Part shown: in pieces, positions 1-8,722 of the stretch
How the letters are laid out: the number at the start of each line of letters is the position of its first letter
How positions within the stretch are numbered: position 1 is the first letter of the stretch
Origin: Candidatus Rokuibacteriota bacterium
GTDB lineage: Bacteria; Methylomirabilota; Methylomirabilia; Rokubacteriales; CSP1-6
Direction of reading: 5' to 3'
Length of the DNA: 12,631 nt
NCBI GenBank assembly: GCA_003221435.1
Contig: QHRS01000145.1
Coordinates: 1 to 12,631, forward strand
Position numbers and translations under genes: made by a program
The notes under the pieces: model-generated
What the model saw: the letters and a program-made list of their open reading frames with translations, nothing else
The model's database searches: none
What the model was told of the DNA's origin: nothing

Positions 1-412
1 CGCGGGGGTCGCCGCGCGCGAGCAGCTCGAGCGCGAGAAGGCCGGGATGCAGAAGGAGGTGGACGGGCGGCGACAGGAGCTGGAGAAGCTCAAAGAGGAG
101 CTGGAGAAGAAGGGGCCCCTCATGACGGTCGACGCCCGGCGGGAGAAGCAGGACGCCTTCGACCGAAAGCGCCGGGACGCGACACGGCTCGTGGACGATT
201 TCCAGAAGGAGCTCGAGAAGAAGGAGCAGGGGCTCCTGCAGAAGGTGCTGCAGGACATCTCCGGTATCATCGAGCGCCTCGGCAAAGAACGGAAGTACCA
301 CCTGATCGTCGAGAAGCGCGGCGCGGCGGTGGTCTACGCCGCTCCGGACGCCGACATCACCGACGAAATCATCAAAGCCTACGACCAGGAATCCGCGAAG
401 GTAAAGAAGTAG
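1..412 (+). CDS. OmpH/Skp-like periplasmic chaperone, 3' end only
   Basis: The frame is open from base 2, so the gene begins upstream of the window and only its last ~136 codons are present; the ATG at 47 is internal. The visible part is a charged Glu/Lys/Leu coiled coil (roughly residues 5-85 of the fragment, e.g. LEKLKEELEKK, DFQKELEKKEQGLLQK). It is followed by the compact C-terminal segment typical of OmpH/Skp (KYHLIVEKRGAAVVYA, then ADITDEIIKAYD). Skp-type proteins escort unfolded outer-membrane proteins through the periplasm to the BAM complex. The signal peptide would lie outside the window. It sits 5 nt upstream of lpxD, and the skp-lpxD-lpxA order is a classic outer-membrane biogenesis block, which supports the call. 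The family is recognised from architecture and context rather than from one diagnostic residue. Confidence 0.85.
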   Translation, partial: AGVAAREQLEREKAGMQKEVDGRRQELEKLKEELEKKGPLMTVDARREKQDAFDRKRRDATRLVDDFQKELEKKEQGLLQKVLQDISGIIERLGKERKYHLIVEKRGAAVVYAAPDADITDEIIKAYDQESAKVKK

Positions 413-417
413 CGCCG

Positions 418-1484
<1,067 letters not shown>

Positions 1485-1488
<4 letters not shown>

Positions 1489-2333
1489 CTGCGCCTGACG
1501 GCCCTCATCCGACCGCCGTCGTCGATCCCCGGGCCCAACTCGGCACTGGCGCTCGGGTCGGCGCATACTCGATTATCGGCCCGGAGGTCGCGCTCGGGGA
1601 TGGCGTCGAGGTGGGGCACCACGTCGTGCTGGAAGGCCGGGTGATGGTCGGCGCCGGCTCCCGGATCGGTCATGGCTCAGTAGTCGGCAGCCCGCCCCAG
1701 GACCTGAAATTCAAGGACGGCACGCCGTCCGGCGTCCGGATCGGCGAGGGGACGACGCTCCGCGAGTACGTCACGGTTCACCGAGCCACGCAGCCCGGAA
1801 CGTGGACGACAATCGGCCGCGGCTGTCTGCTGATGTCGATGAGCCACGTGGCGCACGACTGCCGGCTCGGTGACGGCGTGATCGTGATCAACTACGCCGG
1901 GATCACGGGCCATTGCGAGATCGACGAGGGCGCGACCGTGGGCGGGCTGACCGGTGTCCACCCCTTCTGCCGCATCGGCGCGTACGCGTACGTCGGCGGC
2001 TGCTCCAAGATCACGGCGGACGTGCCGCCGTACACGATCGTCGACGGGGCGCCGGCCACCGCGCGCGGGATCAACGTGCTCGGGCTGCGCCGCAGCGGCG
2101 TTGGCGCCGAGGACCGCCAGCTCCTGCGGGTGGCCTTCCGCATGCTCTACCGGTCGGGGCTCGCGCCGCGCGGCGCGCTCGACCGGATCCGTGACGAGCT
2201 GCCGGCGACGCCGCACATTGTCCGGCTCGTGCAGTTCATCGAAGCGTCGAAGCGCGGTATCTGCGGCCCGCCCCGAACGGGCGAGGACGTCCGGGACGAC
2301 GCGCCCGACGATCAGGGAGAGCGGGTGTTCTGA
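1485..2333 (+). CDS. lpxA: acyl-ACP--UDP-N-acetylglucosamine O-acyltransferase LpxA
   Basis: LpxA catalyses the first step of lipid A synthesis, acylation of UDP-GlcNAc at the 3-hydroxyl, in the cytoplasm. The 282-residue product shows the hexapeptide-repeat beta helix from about residue 8 to 190. It contains the LpxA-specific PQDLKFKDG and REYVTVHRAT blocks, and HVAHDC places the catalytic base at His124 (E. coli His125). AGITGH and GVHPFC carry further conserved histidines. The helical C-terminal domain (about 200-260) carries GLRRSGV and the family-typical FIEASKRGIC; the last ~20 residues are a variable acidic tail. The start is a TTG overlapping the lpxD stop (TTGA). No other start fits, since the repeats begin within ten residues, and no strong Shine-Dalgarno sequence is visible, which suggests coupling to lpxD. 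The stop overlaps an ATG (TGATG) that opens into repeat sequence rather than into the usual lpxI/lpxB genes. Confidence 0.96.
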
Positions 2334-2340
2334 TGAGCTT

Positions 2341-2500
2341 CCTCGGCGAGGGGCACAGCCCCCTTTCCGAACCTCCCCCAGAACCGGAGGGCGCCGGCCA
2401 AGCCGGAGGGATGGCGCCGGCGAAGCCGGCGCTCGATTGGGCCGGCGCCATCCCCTCCTGGGGGTGGCCCGGAGGGGGCCGCCGAGGCCCCCTCCGGCTC
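2341..2500. repeat. GC-rich interspersed repeat, two modules in inverted arrangement
   Basis: This stretch fills the 205-bp gap between lpxA and purC. It holds three hairpins: an 8-bp stem with a GAA loop (2414-2421 with 2425-2432); a perfect 14-bp inverted repeat (2408-2421 with 2441-2454, 19-nt loop); and a perfect 12-bp stem CCGGAGGGGGCC (2469-2480 with 2486-2497, loop GCCGA). The 27 nt at 2410-2436 match 11393-11419 with one mismatch in the same orientation. The right half (about 2441-2497), read on the minus strand, also matches 11351-11404, including the GGGGGCC-TCGGC-GGCCCCC hairpin. The locus is therefore a pair of the same module facing each other. No T-run follows any stem, so a classical intrinsic terminator is not supported. 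An open frame crosses it (2333-2542), but its Pro/Gly/Ala-rich translation resembles no protein I know. Confidence 0.8.
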
Positions 2501-2524
2501 CAACAGTGCGTCGACAGTCGCGAG

Positions 2525-2530
2525 AGGAGG
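2525..2530 (+). promoter_or_regulatory. Shine-Dalgarno sequence of purC
   Basis: A perfect AGGAGG lies 8 nt upstream of the GTG at 2539. It is the strongest ribosome-binding site in the window and fixes the purC start against the much longer open frame that extends upstream through the repeat. A strong independent site fits purC being the first gene of the purine block. Confidence 0.85.
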
Positions 2531-2538
2531 GTAGCCCA

Positions 2539-3252
2539 GTGAGCGTCGAGATCCGGGGCAAGCTCTACGAGGGCAAGGCGAAGATCGTGTACGCGACCGA
2601 CAAGCCGGACCTCATCGTTCAGTACTTCAAGGACGACGCGACCGCGTTCAACGCGCAGAAGCGGGGGACCATCGTTGGCAAGGGTGTCATCAACAACCGG
2701 ATGTCGGCCCGGATGTTCGAGTTGCTGGAGCGGCGCGGCGTGCCGACCCACTACGTCGCGACGCTCTCGGATCGGGAGATGCTGTGCCGGCGTCTCGACA
2801 TCATCAAGATCGAGGTGATCGTGCGCAACGTGGTGGCGGGAAGCCTGGCCAAGCGGACCGGCCTCGAGGAAGGCGTCGTCAACGCGCAGCCGGTCCTCGA
2901 GTTCTATTACAAGTCCGACGCGCTGGGCGACCCGATGATCAACGACGAGCACGTGCGCTTGCTGGGGCTGGCGACGCCGAAGGAGGTCGCCTGGATCAGG
3001 CGGAGCGCGCTCCGGGTCAACTCGGTGCTCCGGCCGCACATGGCCCGCCGGCACCTCACGCTGGTGGATTTCAAGCTCGAGTTCGGCCGGGCGGGCCGCC
3101 GGCTCATGCTCGGGGACGAAATCTCACCGGACACCTGCCGCCTCTGGGACGTCCGTACGAAGGAGCGCCTGGACAAGGATCGCTTCCGCCGCGACATGGG
3201 CGGCGTCGAGGAGGCCTACCAGGAAGTCTACCGCCGCCTGATCGGAGCATGA
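2539..3252 (+). CDS. purC: phosphoribosylaminoimidazole-succinocarboxamide synthase (SAICAR synthetase)
   Basis: PurC joins aspartate to CAIR with ATP to give SAICAR in de novo purine synthesis (cytoplasmic). With the GTG start at 2539 the product is 237 residues, the same as E. coli PurC. The frame is open far upstream, but that part is lpxA out of frame and repeat. Diagnostic blocks are intact: KLYEGKAKIVY (about 8-18, nucleotide-binding N-lobe), EVIVRNVVAGSL (92-103), LVDFKLEFGR (about 175-184) and DEISPDTCRLWD (193-204). The start is supported by the AGGAGG 8 nt upstream. The stop overlaps the purS start (ATGA, 3249-3252), implying coupling. It appears to be the first gene of the purine cluster. 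No convincing promoter or purine riboswitch is visible in the repeat-filled gap ahead of it. Confidence 0.97.
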   Translation: MSVEIRGKLYEGKAKIVYATDKPDLIVQYFKDDATAFNAQKRGTIVGKGVINNRMSARMFELLERRGVPTHYVATLSDREMLCRRLDIIKIEVIVRNVVAGSLAKRTGLEEGVVNAQPVLEFYYKSDALGDPMINDEHVRLLGLATPKEVAWIRRSALRVNSVLRPHMARRHLTLVDFKLEFGRAGRRLMLGDEISPDTCRLWDVRTKERLDKDRFRRDMGGVEEAYQEVYRRLIGA

Positions 3253-3494
3253 AGGCAAGAGTGCTGATCCGGCTCAAGCGCGGGATCCTGGACGTGCAGG
3301 GCAGCGCGGTGAAACGGGCCCTCGAGAACCTCGGCTACACGGATCTCAAGGATCTTCGGGTCGGCAAGGTCGTCGAGATCGAGGTCGAGGCTCCGGACTC
3401 AAGGGCCGCTACGGCGCGCGTGGAGGAGATGTGCCAGAAGCTCCTCGCGAATCCGATCACCGAGGATTTCACGATCGAGTGCCCCTTGCCATGA
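3249..3494 (+). CDS. purS: phosphoribosylformylglycinamidine synthase subunit PurS
   Basis: PurS is the small structural subunit that bridges PurQ (glutaminase) and the small form of PurL in the three-part FGAM synthetase. The 81-residue product has the normal length and fold signature: MKARVLIRLKRGILDVQG at the start, then AVKRALENLGY, a VGKVVEIEVEA strand and a C-terminal NPITEDFTIECP segment. It overlaps purC by ATGA at its start and purQ's authentic ATG by ATGA at its end (3491-3494). Its presence agrees with the small PurL encoded downstream and with a separate purQ. Confidence 0.95.
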   Translation: MKARVLIRLKRGILDVQGSAVKRALENLGYTDLKDLRVGKVVEIEVEAPDSRAATARVEEMCQKLLANPITEDFTIECPLP

Positions 3495-3514
3495 CCCGGG
3501 TCGGAGTTTAAGAT
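3486..3514 (+). promoter_or_regulatory. possible sigma70-type promoter inside disrupted purQ 5' end
   Basis: TTGCCA (3486-3491) and TAAGAT (3509-3514) are separated by exactly 17 nt and match the TTGACA/TATAAT consensus at 5/6 and 4/6 positions. The second box lies at the start of the AT-richer foreign-looking stretch that interrupts purQ, in an otherwise very GC-rich window. Transcription would start near 3521, ahead of the TTG at 3532 that could restart purQ translation. The first box is coding sequence at the purS/purQ overlap, so the match could be chance. Confidence 0.25.
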
Positions 3515-3531
3515 AAGAGTGTGACTTCGCG

Positions 3532-4197
<666 letters not shown>

Positions 4198-4198
4198 G

Positions 4199-4220
4199 CC
4201 CCGCGGGACACCACGCGGGG
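4199..4220 (+). other. short hairpin between purQ and purL
   Basis: CCCCGCG (4199-4205) and CGCGGGG (4214-4220) form a perfect 7-bp stem around an 8-nt loop, starting one base after the purQ stop. There is no T-run, so a terminator is unlikely. It could influence coupling of purL translation or be fortuitous in such GC-rich DNA. Confidence 0.4.
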
Positions 4221-4227
4221 TGGGAGA

Positions 4228-6453
4228 CTGGCGACGGGGGTTGAGCCAAAGGTCACGCTCGAGCTGGCGCTGGCCCAGGGCCTGACAGCCGAAGAATACG
4301 ATCGCATCATCCGGCGGCTCGGCCGGGAACCTTCCTACCCTGAACTCGGACTCTTCTCGGCCCTCTGGTCCGAGCACTGCGCGTACAAGCACTCGCGGAT
4401 TTTCCTCAGACGGCTCCCGACGACCGGCCCGCGCGTGCTGCAAGGGCCCGGCGAGAACGCGGGCGCCGTTGACATCGGCGACGGGTGGGCCCTGGTCTTC
4501 AAGATCGAGAGCCACAACCATCCGTCGTTCATCGAGCCGTTCCAGGGCGCCGCGACCGGGGTCGGCGGCATCCTGCGCGATATCTTCACGATGGGCGCGC
4601 GTCCCATCGCGCTCCTCGACTCGCTCCGCTTCGGCGATCCGGATGATCCGAAGACGCAGCACCTGATCAACGGCGTCGTCTCGGGGATCAGCTGGTACGG
4701 CAACTGCTTCGGCTGCCCCACGGTCGGCGGCGAGATCGCCTTCGACCCCTCGTACGCGAGGAACCCGCTCGTCAACGTCATGTGCGTCGGGCTCGCGCGG
4801 CGCGACCGGATCTTCCGGGCGCGCGCGGAGGGTGTCGACAATCCGGTCTTCTACGTGGGCAACAAGACGGGACGCGACGGCATTCACGGTGCGTCGATGG
4901 CTTCGGCCACGTTTGACGAGGAGGTCGAGGAGCGGCGGCCCACGGTGCAGGTCGGCGACCCGTTCACCGAGAAGCGGCTCCTCGAGGCGTGCCTCGAGGC
5001 GATGCAGACGGGGGCGATCGTCGGCATCCAGGACATGGGCGCGGCGGGGCTCGCGTGCTGCACGTCGGAGATGCCGGCCCGGAGCGGCACCGGGATGGAT
5101 GTCGAGTTGTCGCGAGTACCCCAGCGCGAGACCGGGATGACGCCGTACGAGATCCTGCTGTCGGAGTCCCAGGAGCGGATGCTTCTCGTGGCCGCACGGG
5201 GGCAGGAGCATGAGGTGCGGCGGATCTTCGCCAAGTGGGAGCTGGACGTGGTCGAGATCGGCCACGTCACGGCGGAACCCGAGCTGGTCGTGCGGATGCA
5301 CGGCGAGGTGGTCGCCCGCGTCCCGGTCGACGCGCTGGCCGAGGCGCCGGTGTATGAGAAGCCGACCGAGCCGCCAGCGGCGCTTGCCGCGCTGCATCGC
5401 TTCGAGCCGCTCTCGCTCCCCGAACCGGCGAGCTACGAGGGAGCGCTCCTGTCCGTGCTCGGCTCGCCGACGATCGCGTCCAAGGAATGGGCGTTTCGTC
5501 AGTACGATCACCAGGTCGGCATCAACACGCTGGTGCTGCCGGGCTCCGACGCCGCTGTCTTGCGGATCAAGGGTACGGGCCGGGCGGTGGCCGTCAAGAC
5601 CGACGGCAACGGTCGCCAGGTCTATCTCGACCCGCGCCGCGGCGGCGCGATGGCGCTCTGCGAGGCCGCGCGCAACGTGACGTGCGCGGGCGCGAGGCCG
5701 CTGGCGGCGACGGACTGCCTGAACTTCGGCTCGCCCGAGCGGCCCGAGATCCTCTGGCAGTTCGCCGAATCGGTCGACGGGATCGCCAGTGCCTGCCGGG
5801 CGCTCGACATCCCGGTAGTGGGGGGAAACGTTTCCTTCTACAATGAGACGTCGGGGCAGGCGATTCTTCCCACGGTCGTGGTCGGCGTGGCGGGGTTGCT
5901 CGAAGACGCGGAGCTTCGGACGACTCAGTGGTTCAAGGCGGCGGGGCACCGCATCGCGCTGCTCGGACCGCAGGCGGTGAGCCTCGGGGGGAGCGAGTAT
6001 CTCTGGTGTCTGCACCGGCGGCTGGCCGGAACGCTGGCGCCCCTCGATCTCGAGCTCGAGCGCCGTGTCCAGGCCGGATGTCGCGCCGCGATCGAGGCAG
6101 GACTCGTTGCGAGCGCGCATGATTGCGCTGAGGGCGGCATCGCCGTCGCGCTCGCCGAGTCGAGCGTCACCGGGCCCGCGCCGATCGGGGCTCAGGTGAG
6201 TCTCCCGATGGCGGCCCGGGCCGACGTGACGTTGTTCGGTGAGGGGCCGTCGAGGATCGTCCTGACGGTGCCGTCCGAGCACGAGCGCCGGTTCGAGGTA
6301 TTGATGGCCGGGTCGGCCGTTCCTTGGATGTGGATCGGGACGGTCGGCGGCGAGCGCTTCGGGCTTCGCGTCGGCGGCCAGCCCCTCGTCAACCTCTCGC
6401 TCGCCCAGATCGCCCATGCGTGGAGAAACGGGTTTGAGCGCTACATGGCCTGA
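4228..6453 (+). CDS. purL: phosphoribosylformylglycinamidine synthase subunit PurL (small type)
   Basis: PurL uses ATP and PurQ-derived ammonia to convert FGAR to FGAM. From the CTG at 4228 the product would be 741 residues, close to Bacillus-type small PurL (742). Conserved blocks are unbroken: GLTAEEYDRI, SALWSEHCAYKHSR (His at about 50), the ESHNHPS metal/ATP loop (about 94-100), PFQGAATGVGGILRDIFTMGARP, CLNFGSPERPE and GGNVSFYNET. The start is a problem. The conserved N-terminus EPKVTLELALAQGLT begins at 4243, yet no ATG, GTG or TTG occurs in this frame between the in-frame purQ stop (4195-4197) and 4243. The first in-frame common start (GTG 4435) would delete SEHCAYK, so I reject it. CTG 4228 (LATGVEPK...) is the only near-start. 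A TTG at 4241 is in the wrong frame, so a small indel or base error is an alternative. The enzyme would work with PurS and PurQ encoded just upstream. Confidence 0.93.
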   Translation: MATGVEPKVTLELALAQGLTAEEYDRIIRRLGREPSYPELGLFSALWSEHCAYKHSRIFLRRLPTTGPRVLQGPGENAGAVDIGDGWALVFKIESHNHPSFIEPFQGAATGVGGILRDIFTMGARPIALLDSLRFGDPDDPKTQHLINGVVSGISWYGNCFGCPTVGGEIAFDPSYARNPLVNVMCVGLARRDRIFRARAEGVDNPVFYVGNKTGRDGIHGASMASATFDEEVEERRPTVQVGDPFTEKRLLEACLEAMQTGAIVGIQDMGAAGLACCTSEMPARSGTGMDVELSRVPQRETGMTPYEILLSESQERMLLVAARGQEHEVRRIFAKWELDVVEIGHVTAEPELVVRMHGEVVARVPVDALAEAPVYEKPTEPPAALAALHRFEPLSLPEPASYEGALLSVLGSPTIASKEWAFRQYDHQVGINTLVLPGSDAAVLRIKGTGRAVAVKTDGNGRQVYLDPRRGGAMALCEAARNVTCAGARPLAATDCLNFGSPERPEILWQFAESVDGIASACRALDIPVVGGNVSFYNETSGQAILPTVVVGVAGLLEDAELRTTQWFKAAGHRIALLGPQAVSLGGSEYLWCLHRRLAGTLAPLDLELERRVQAGCRAAIEAGLVASAHDCAEGGIAVALAESSVTGPAPIGAQVSLPMAARADVTLFGEGPSRIVLTVPSEHERRFEVLMAGSAVPWMWIGTVGGERFGLRVGGQPLVNLSLAQIAHAWRNGFERYMA

Positions 6454-6499
6454 CAGCCCCCGGGCCGGATGCCCGGGCGCTCCGGCGGACGGTGAGTCG

Positions 6500-7865
6500 A
6501 TGGACGACCGATTCCACGACGAGTGCGGGCTCTTCGGCATCTGGAACCATCCCGAGGCCGCCAACGTCGTGTACCTCGGGCTCTACGCGCTCCAGCATCG
6601 AGGCCAGGAGTCGGCCGGCATCGCCGCGACCGACGGCGCCGCGTTTCACGTCGAGAAGGCGATGGGATGGGTCGCTGACGTGTTCAGCCCCGAGCGGCTC
6701 AGGCGCCTACCCGGCCATCGCGCCATCGGCCACGTCAGGTACTCGACCGCCGGCAGCTCGAACCTCAAGAACGCGCAGCCGATCACGGCGAGCGCCGCGC
6801 GCGGCCCGGTCGCGATCGCGCACAACGGCAACCTGACCAATGCCGAGGCGCTCCGCCGGGAAATGGAGCGCGACGGCGCGATCTTCCAGTCCACGTCCGA
6901 TACCGAGGTGATCCTGCACCTGCTCGCCCGCTCCCCCGCGGGCCCGTTCGAGGAGCAGCTCGCGTACGCCCTCGGGCGGCTCACAGGCGCCTATTCGCTC
7001 GTGCTGCTGACGCCGGACGCCCTCTACGCGATCCGCGACCCGTACGGCTTCCGACCGCTCACGCTCGGCCGGTTGCGCGACGCGTGGGTCGTCGCCTCCG
7101 AGACCTGCGCGCTCGACCTCATGGAAGCCGAGCCGGTTCGCGACATCGAGCCCGGCGAGATCCTGGCCATCTCGGACGCCGGGCTCAGCTCGTTCAGGCC
7201 GTTTCCGCCGAAGGAGCGCCTGCAGTGCGTGTTCGAGTACGTGTACTTCGCGCGGCCCGACTCCACGCTCTGGGGCGCCAACGTCCACGGGGTGCGGAAG
7301 GCGATGGGCCGTCAGCTCGCGCTGGAGCACCCGGTCGAGGGCGACAGCGCTCGGCTTCTCCGACACGTCGGGGATCGCCTTCGAGGTCGGGCTGATCCGG
7401 AATCACTACGTCGGGCGCACGTTCATCGAGCCGAAGCAAGGGATCCGGCATTTCGGGGTCAAGGTGAAGCTGAACCCGCTGCGCGAGACGCTCGGTGGGC
7501 GCCGGGTGGTCGTCGTGGACGACTCGATCGTGCGCGGCACGACCAGCCGCAAGATCGTCAAGATGATCCGCACCGCTGGCGCGCGCGAGGTCCACATCCG
7601 GATCTCATCGCCGCCGATCCAGTGGCCGTGCTACTACGGCATCGACACACCGACGCGCAAGGAGCTGATCGCCTCGAGCCACGACGCGGATGAGATTCGC
7701 CGCTACCTCGGCGCCGACTCGCTCGGCTACCTGTCGCTCGAAGGCATGCTGAAGGCGACGGGCTCGGATCCGGCGAATTTCTGCCATGCGTGTTTTACCG
7801 GCAACTACCGCGTCGGCATCGGTCGGGAAGACACCCTCCAGCTCCCGCTGTTCAGCTCGCAGTAG
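6500..7865 (+). pseudogene. purF: amidophosphoribosyltransferase PurF, interrupted by a small frameshifting deletion
   Basis: PurF makes phosphoribosylamine from PRPP and glutamine, the committed purine step. The start ATG 6500 gives MDDRFHDECGLFGIW. An 8-residue propeptide precedes the Cys9 nucleophile, as in the self-processing B. subtilis-type enzyme. The N-terminal glutaminase domain is intact (LQHRGQESAGI, HVRYSTAG, AHNGNLTN, STSDTEV). Four cysteines matching the B. subtilis-type 4Fe-4S ligands are present: Cys243 (QCVFEYVYFARPDS), WPCYYGID, and the CHAC pair near the end. The PRPP loop VVVVDDSIVRGTTS is intact. The frame breaks at about 7345. Homology runs through ALEHPVEGD (Asp282) in one frame and resumes at ALGFSDTSGIAFEVGLIRNHYVGRTF in another. 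The ~12 residues expected between, including the PDSG motif, are missing, which fits a deletion of about 35 nt. The first frame ends at a stop at 7691-7693; the second has no ordinary start before GTG 7464. It is a real pseudogene or an assembly error. Confidence 0.88.
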
Positions 7866-7871
7866 CCTCCC

Positions 7872-8045
7872 GTGAGAGCTCCGCTCACCTATCGACAAGC
7901 CGGCGTGGACCTCGAAGCCGGCGAAGAAGCCGCGCGCCGCATCGCGCCGCTCGCCCGGAAGACAGTCCGCCGCGAGGTCATCGGCGGGATCGGGGGGTTC
8001 GCCGGCGTCTTCAGGGGGGCGGAGCCCCCCTCCGAGGATTTGTGA
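7872..8045 (+). pseudogene. purM: N-terminal remnant of AIR synthetase PurM
   Basis: A 57-codon open frame starting at GTG 7872, 6 nt after the purF stop, reads LTYRQAGVDLEAGEEAARRIAP, then RKTVRREVIGGIGGFAGVF. This is the typical N-terminus of phosphoribosylformylglycinamidine cyclo-ligase (compare SYKDAGVDIDAGN...TRRPEVMGGLGGFG in E. coli). PurM is normally about 345 residues; here homology ends at residue 47 (Phe, 8010-8012). The next codon begins a GC-rich hairpin (8013-8031) that gives ten unrelated residues (RGAEPPSEDL) and a TGA. That stop overlaps the candidate purN start as GTGA. The catalytic and ATP-binding parts are therefore gone. The position between purF and purN is the normal place for purM, so this is a deleted gene rather than a chance similarity. 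The deletion end coincides with a repeat also seen elsewhere in the window, which suggests repeat-mediated loss or assembly collapse. Confidence 0.85.
8013..8038. repeat. GC-rich hairpin repeat at the purM/purN junction
   Basis: AGGGGGGC (8013-8020) and GCCCCCCT (8024-8031) form a perfect 8-bp stem with a GGA loop. The right arm and flank CCCCCTCCGA are shared with the repeat at 11366-11375, and a close variant lies at about 2359-2371. It belongs to the same hairpin family as the lpxA-purC and MerR/TPR-purD gaps. It starts exactly where purM homology stops. No T-run follows. Confidence 0.6.
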
Positions 8046-8716
8046 GCCCGCGCGGTGAGGCGTTGCGCATCGGGGTACTCGCGTCAGGCCGCGGGTCGAA
8101 CCTGCAGGCCATCATCGACGCGATCGCGCGCGGCACCCTGCCGGCGCAGTTCGCCGTCGTCATCTCCGACCGCGAGGACGCGCGGGCGCTCGAGCGGGCG
8201 CGGACGCATGGGGCACCGGCGGTCTTCGTGAACCCGAAGGACTACCGTGACCACAACGCCTACGATGCCGCGTTGCTCCGGGTCATCGAGCAGCATCGTG
8301 TCGAGCTGGTCTGTCTCGCTGGCTTCATGCGCATCCTTGGCGCCGGGTTCGTCCGCGCCCTGGCGGGCCGGGTAATGAACATCCATCCGTCGCTCTTGCC
8401 GGCCTTCCCGGGGCTCGCGGCGCAGCGCCAGGCGCTCGACCACGGCGTCAGGATTTCGGGCGCCACGGTGCACTTCGTCGACGAGGGAGTGGACACGGGC
8501 CCGATCGTCGTGCAGGATGCGGTCCCGGTGCTCCCCGACGACACCGAGGAAACACTGTCAGCACGCATCCTCGAGGTCGAGCATCGCCTCTACCCCGCGG
8601 CGATCCGGCTGTTCGCCGAGGGGCGCCTTCAGATTTCGGGCCGGCGCGTGGAGATCAGGACCCAACGGGTTGACTCGTCGACCGTCGGGCGCGAAGGCGG
8701 CCCGACGGCGAACTGA
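8042..8716 (+). CDS. purN: phosphoribosylglycinamide formyltransferase (GAR transformylase)
   Basis: PurN transfers the formyl group of 10-formyltetrahydrofolate to GAR. From GTG 8042 the product has 224 residues. It contains RIGVLASGRGSNLQAII (phosphate/GAR loop), VELVCLAGFMRIL, the catalytic NIHPSLLP (Asn113, His115; E. coli 106 and 108) and HFVDEGVDTGPIV with Asp151 (E. coli 144). The offset of 7 from E. coli numbering means the TTG at 8063 would give a family-length N-terminus. GTG 8042 is favoured because it overlaps the stop of the purM remnant (GTGA) and has GAGGA just upstream, although only 3 nt away. The exact start is uncertain. The family's GLH after LPAFP is GLA here, a mild departure. 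The last ~20 residues are a variable tail. The frame stays open far upstream, but that part is purF and purM read out of frame. Confidence 0.93.
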   Translation: MSPRGEALRIGVLASGRGSNLQAIIDAIARGTLPAQFAVVISDREDARALERARTHGAPAVFVNPKDYRDHNAYDAALLRVIEQHRVELVCLAGFMRILGAGFVRALAGRVMNIHPSLLPAFPGLAAQRQALDHGVRISGATVHFVDEGVDTGPIVVQDAVPVLPDDTEETLSARILEVEHRLYPAAIRLFAEGRLQISGRRVEIRTQRVDSSTVGREGGPTAN

Positions 8717-8722
8717 ATAACC

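Noticed and set aside
2469..2497. 12-bp-stem hairpin as an intrinsic terminator after lpxA
   Set aside because: There is no T-run after the stem, and the same sequence recurs as part of a dispersed repeat, so repeat identity explains it better.
4435..6453. Starting purL at GTG 4435
   Set aside because: This would remove the conserved GLTAEEYDRI and SEHCAYKHSR blocks, which are plainly encoded in frame upstream.
6459..6477. CCCGGG...CCCGGG hairpin between purL and purF
   Set aside because: It is a 6-bp stem of self-complementary arms in a 46-nt GC-rich spacer, with no T-run, too weak to call a regulatory element.
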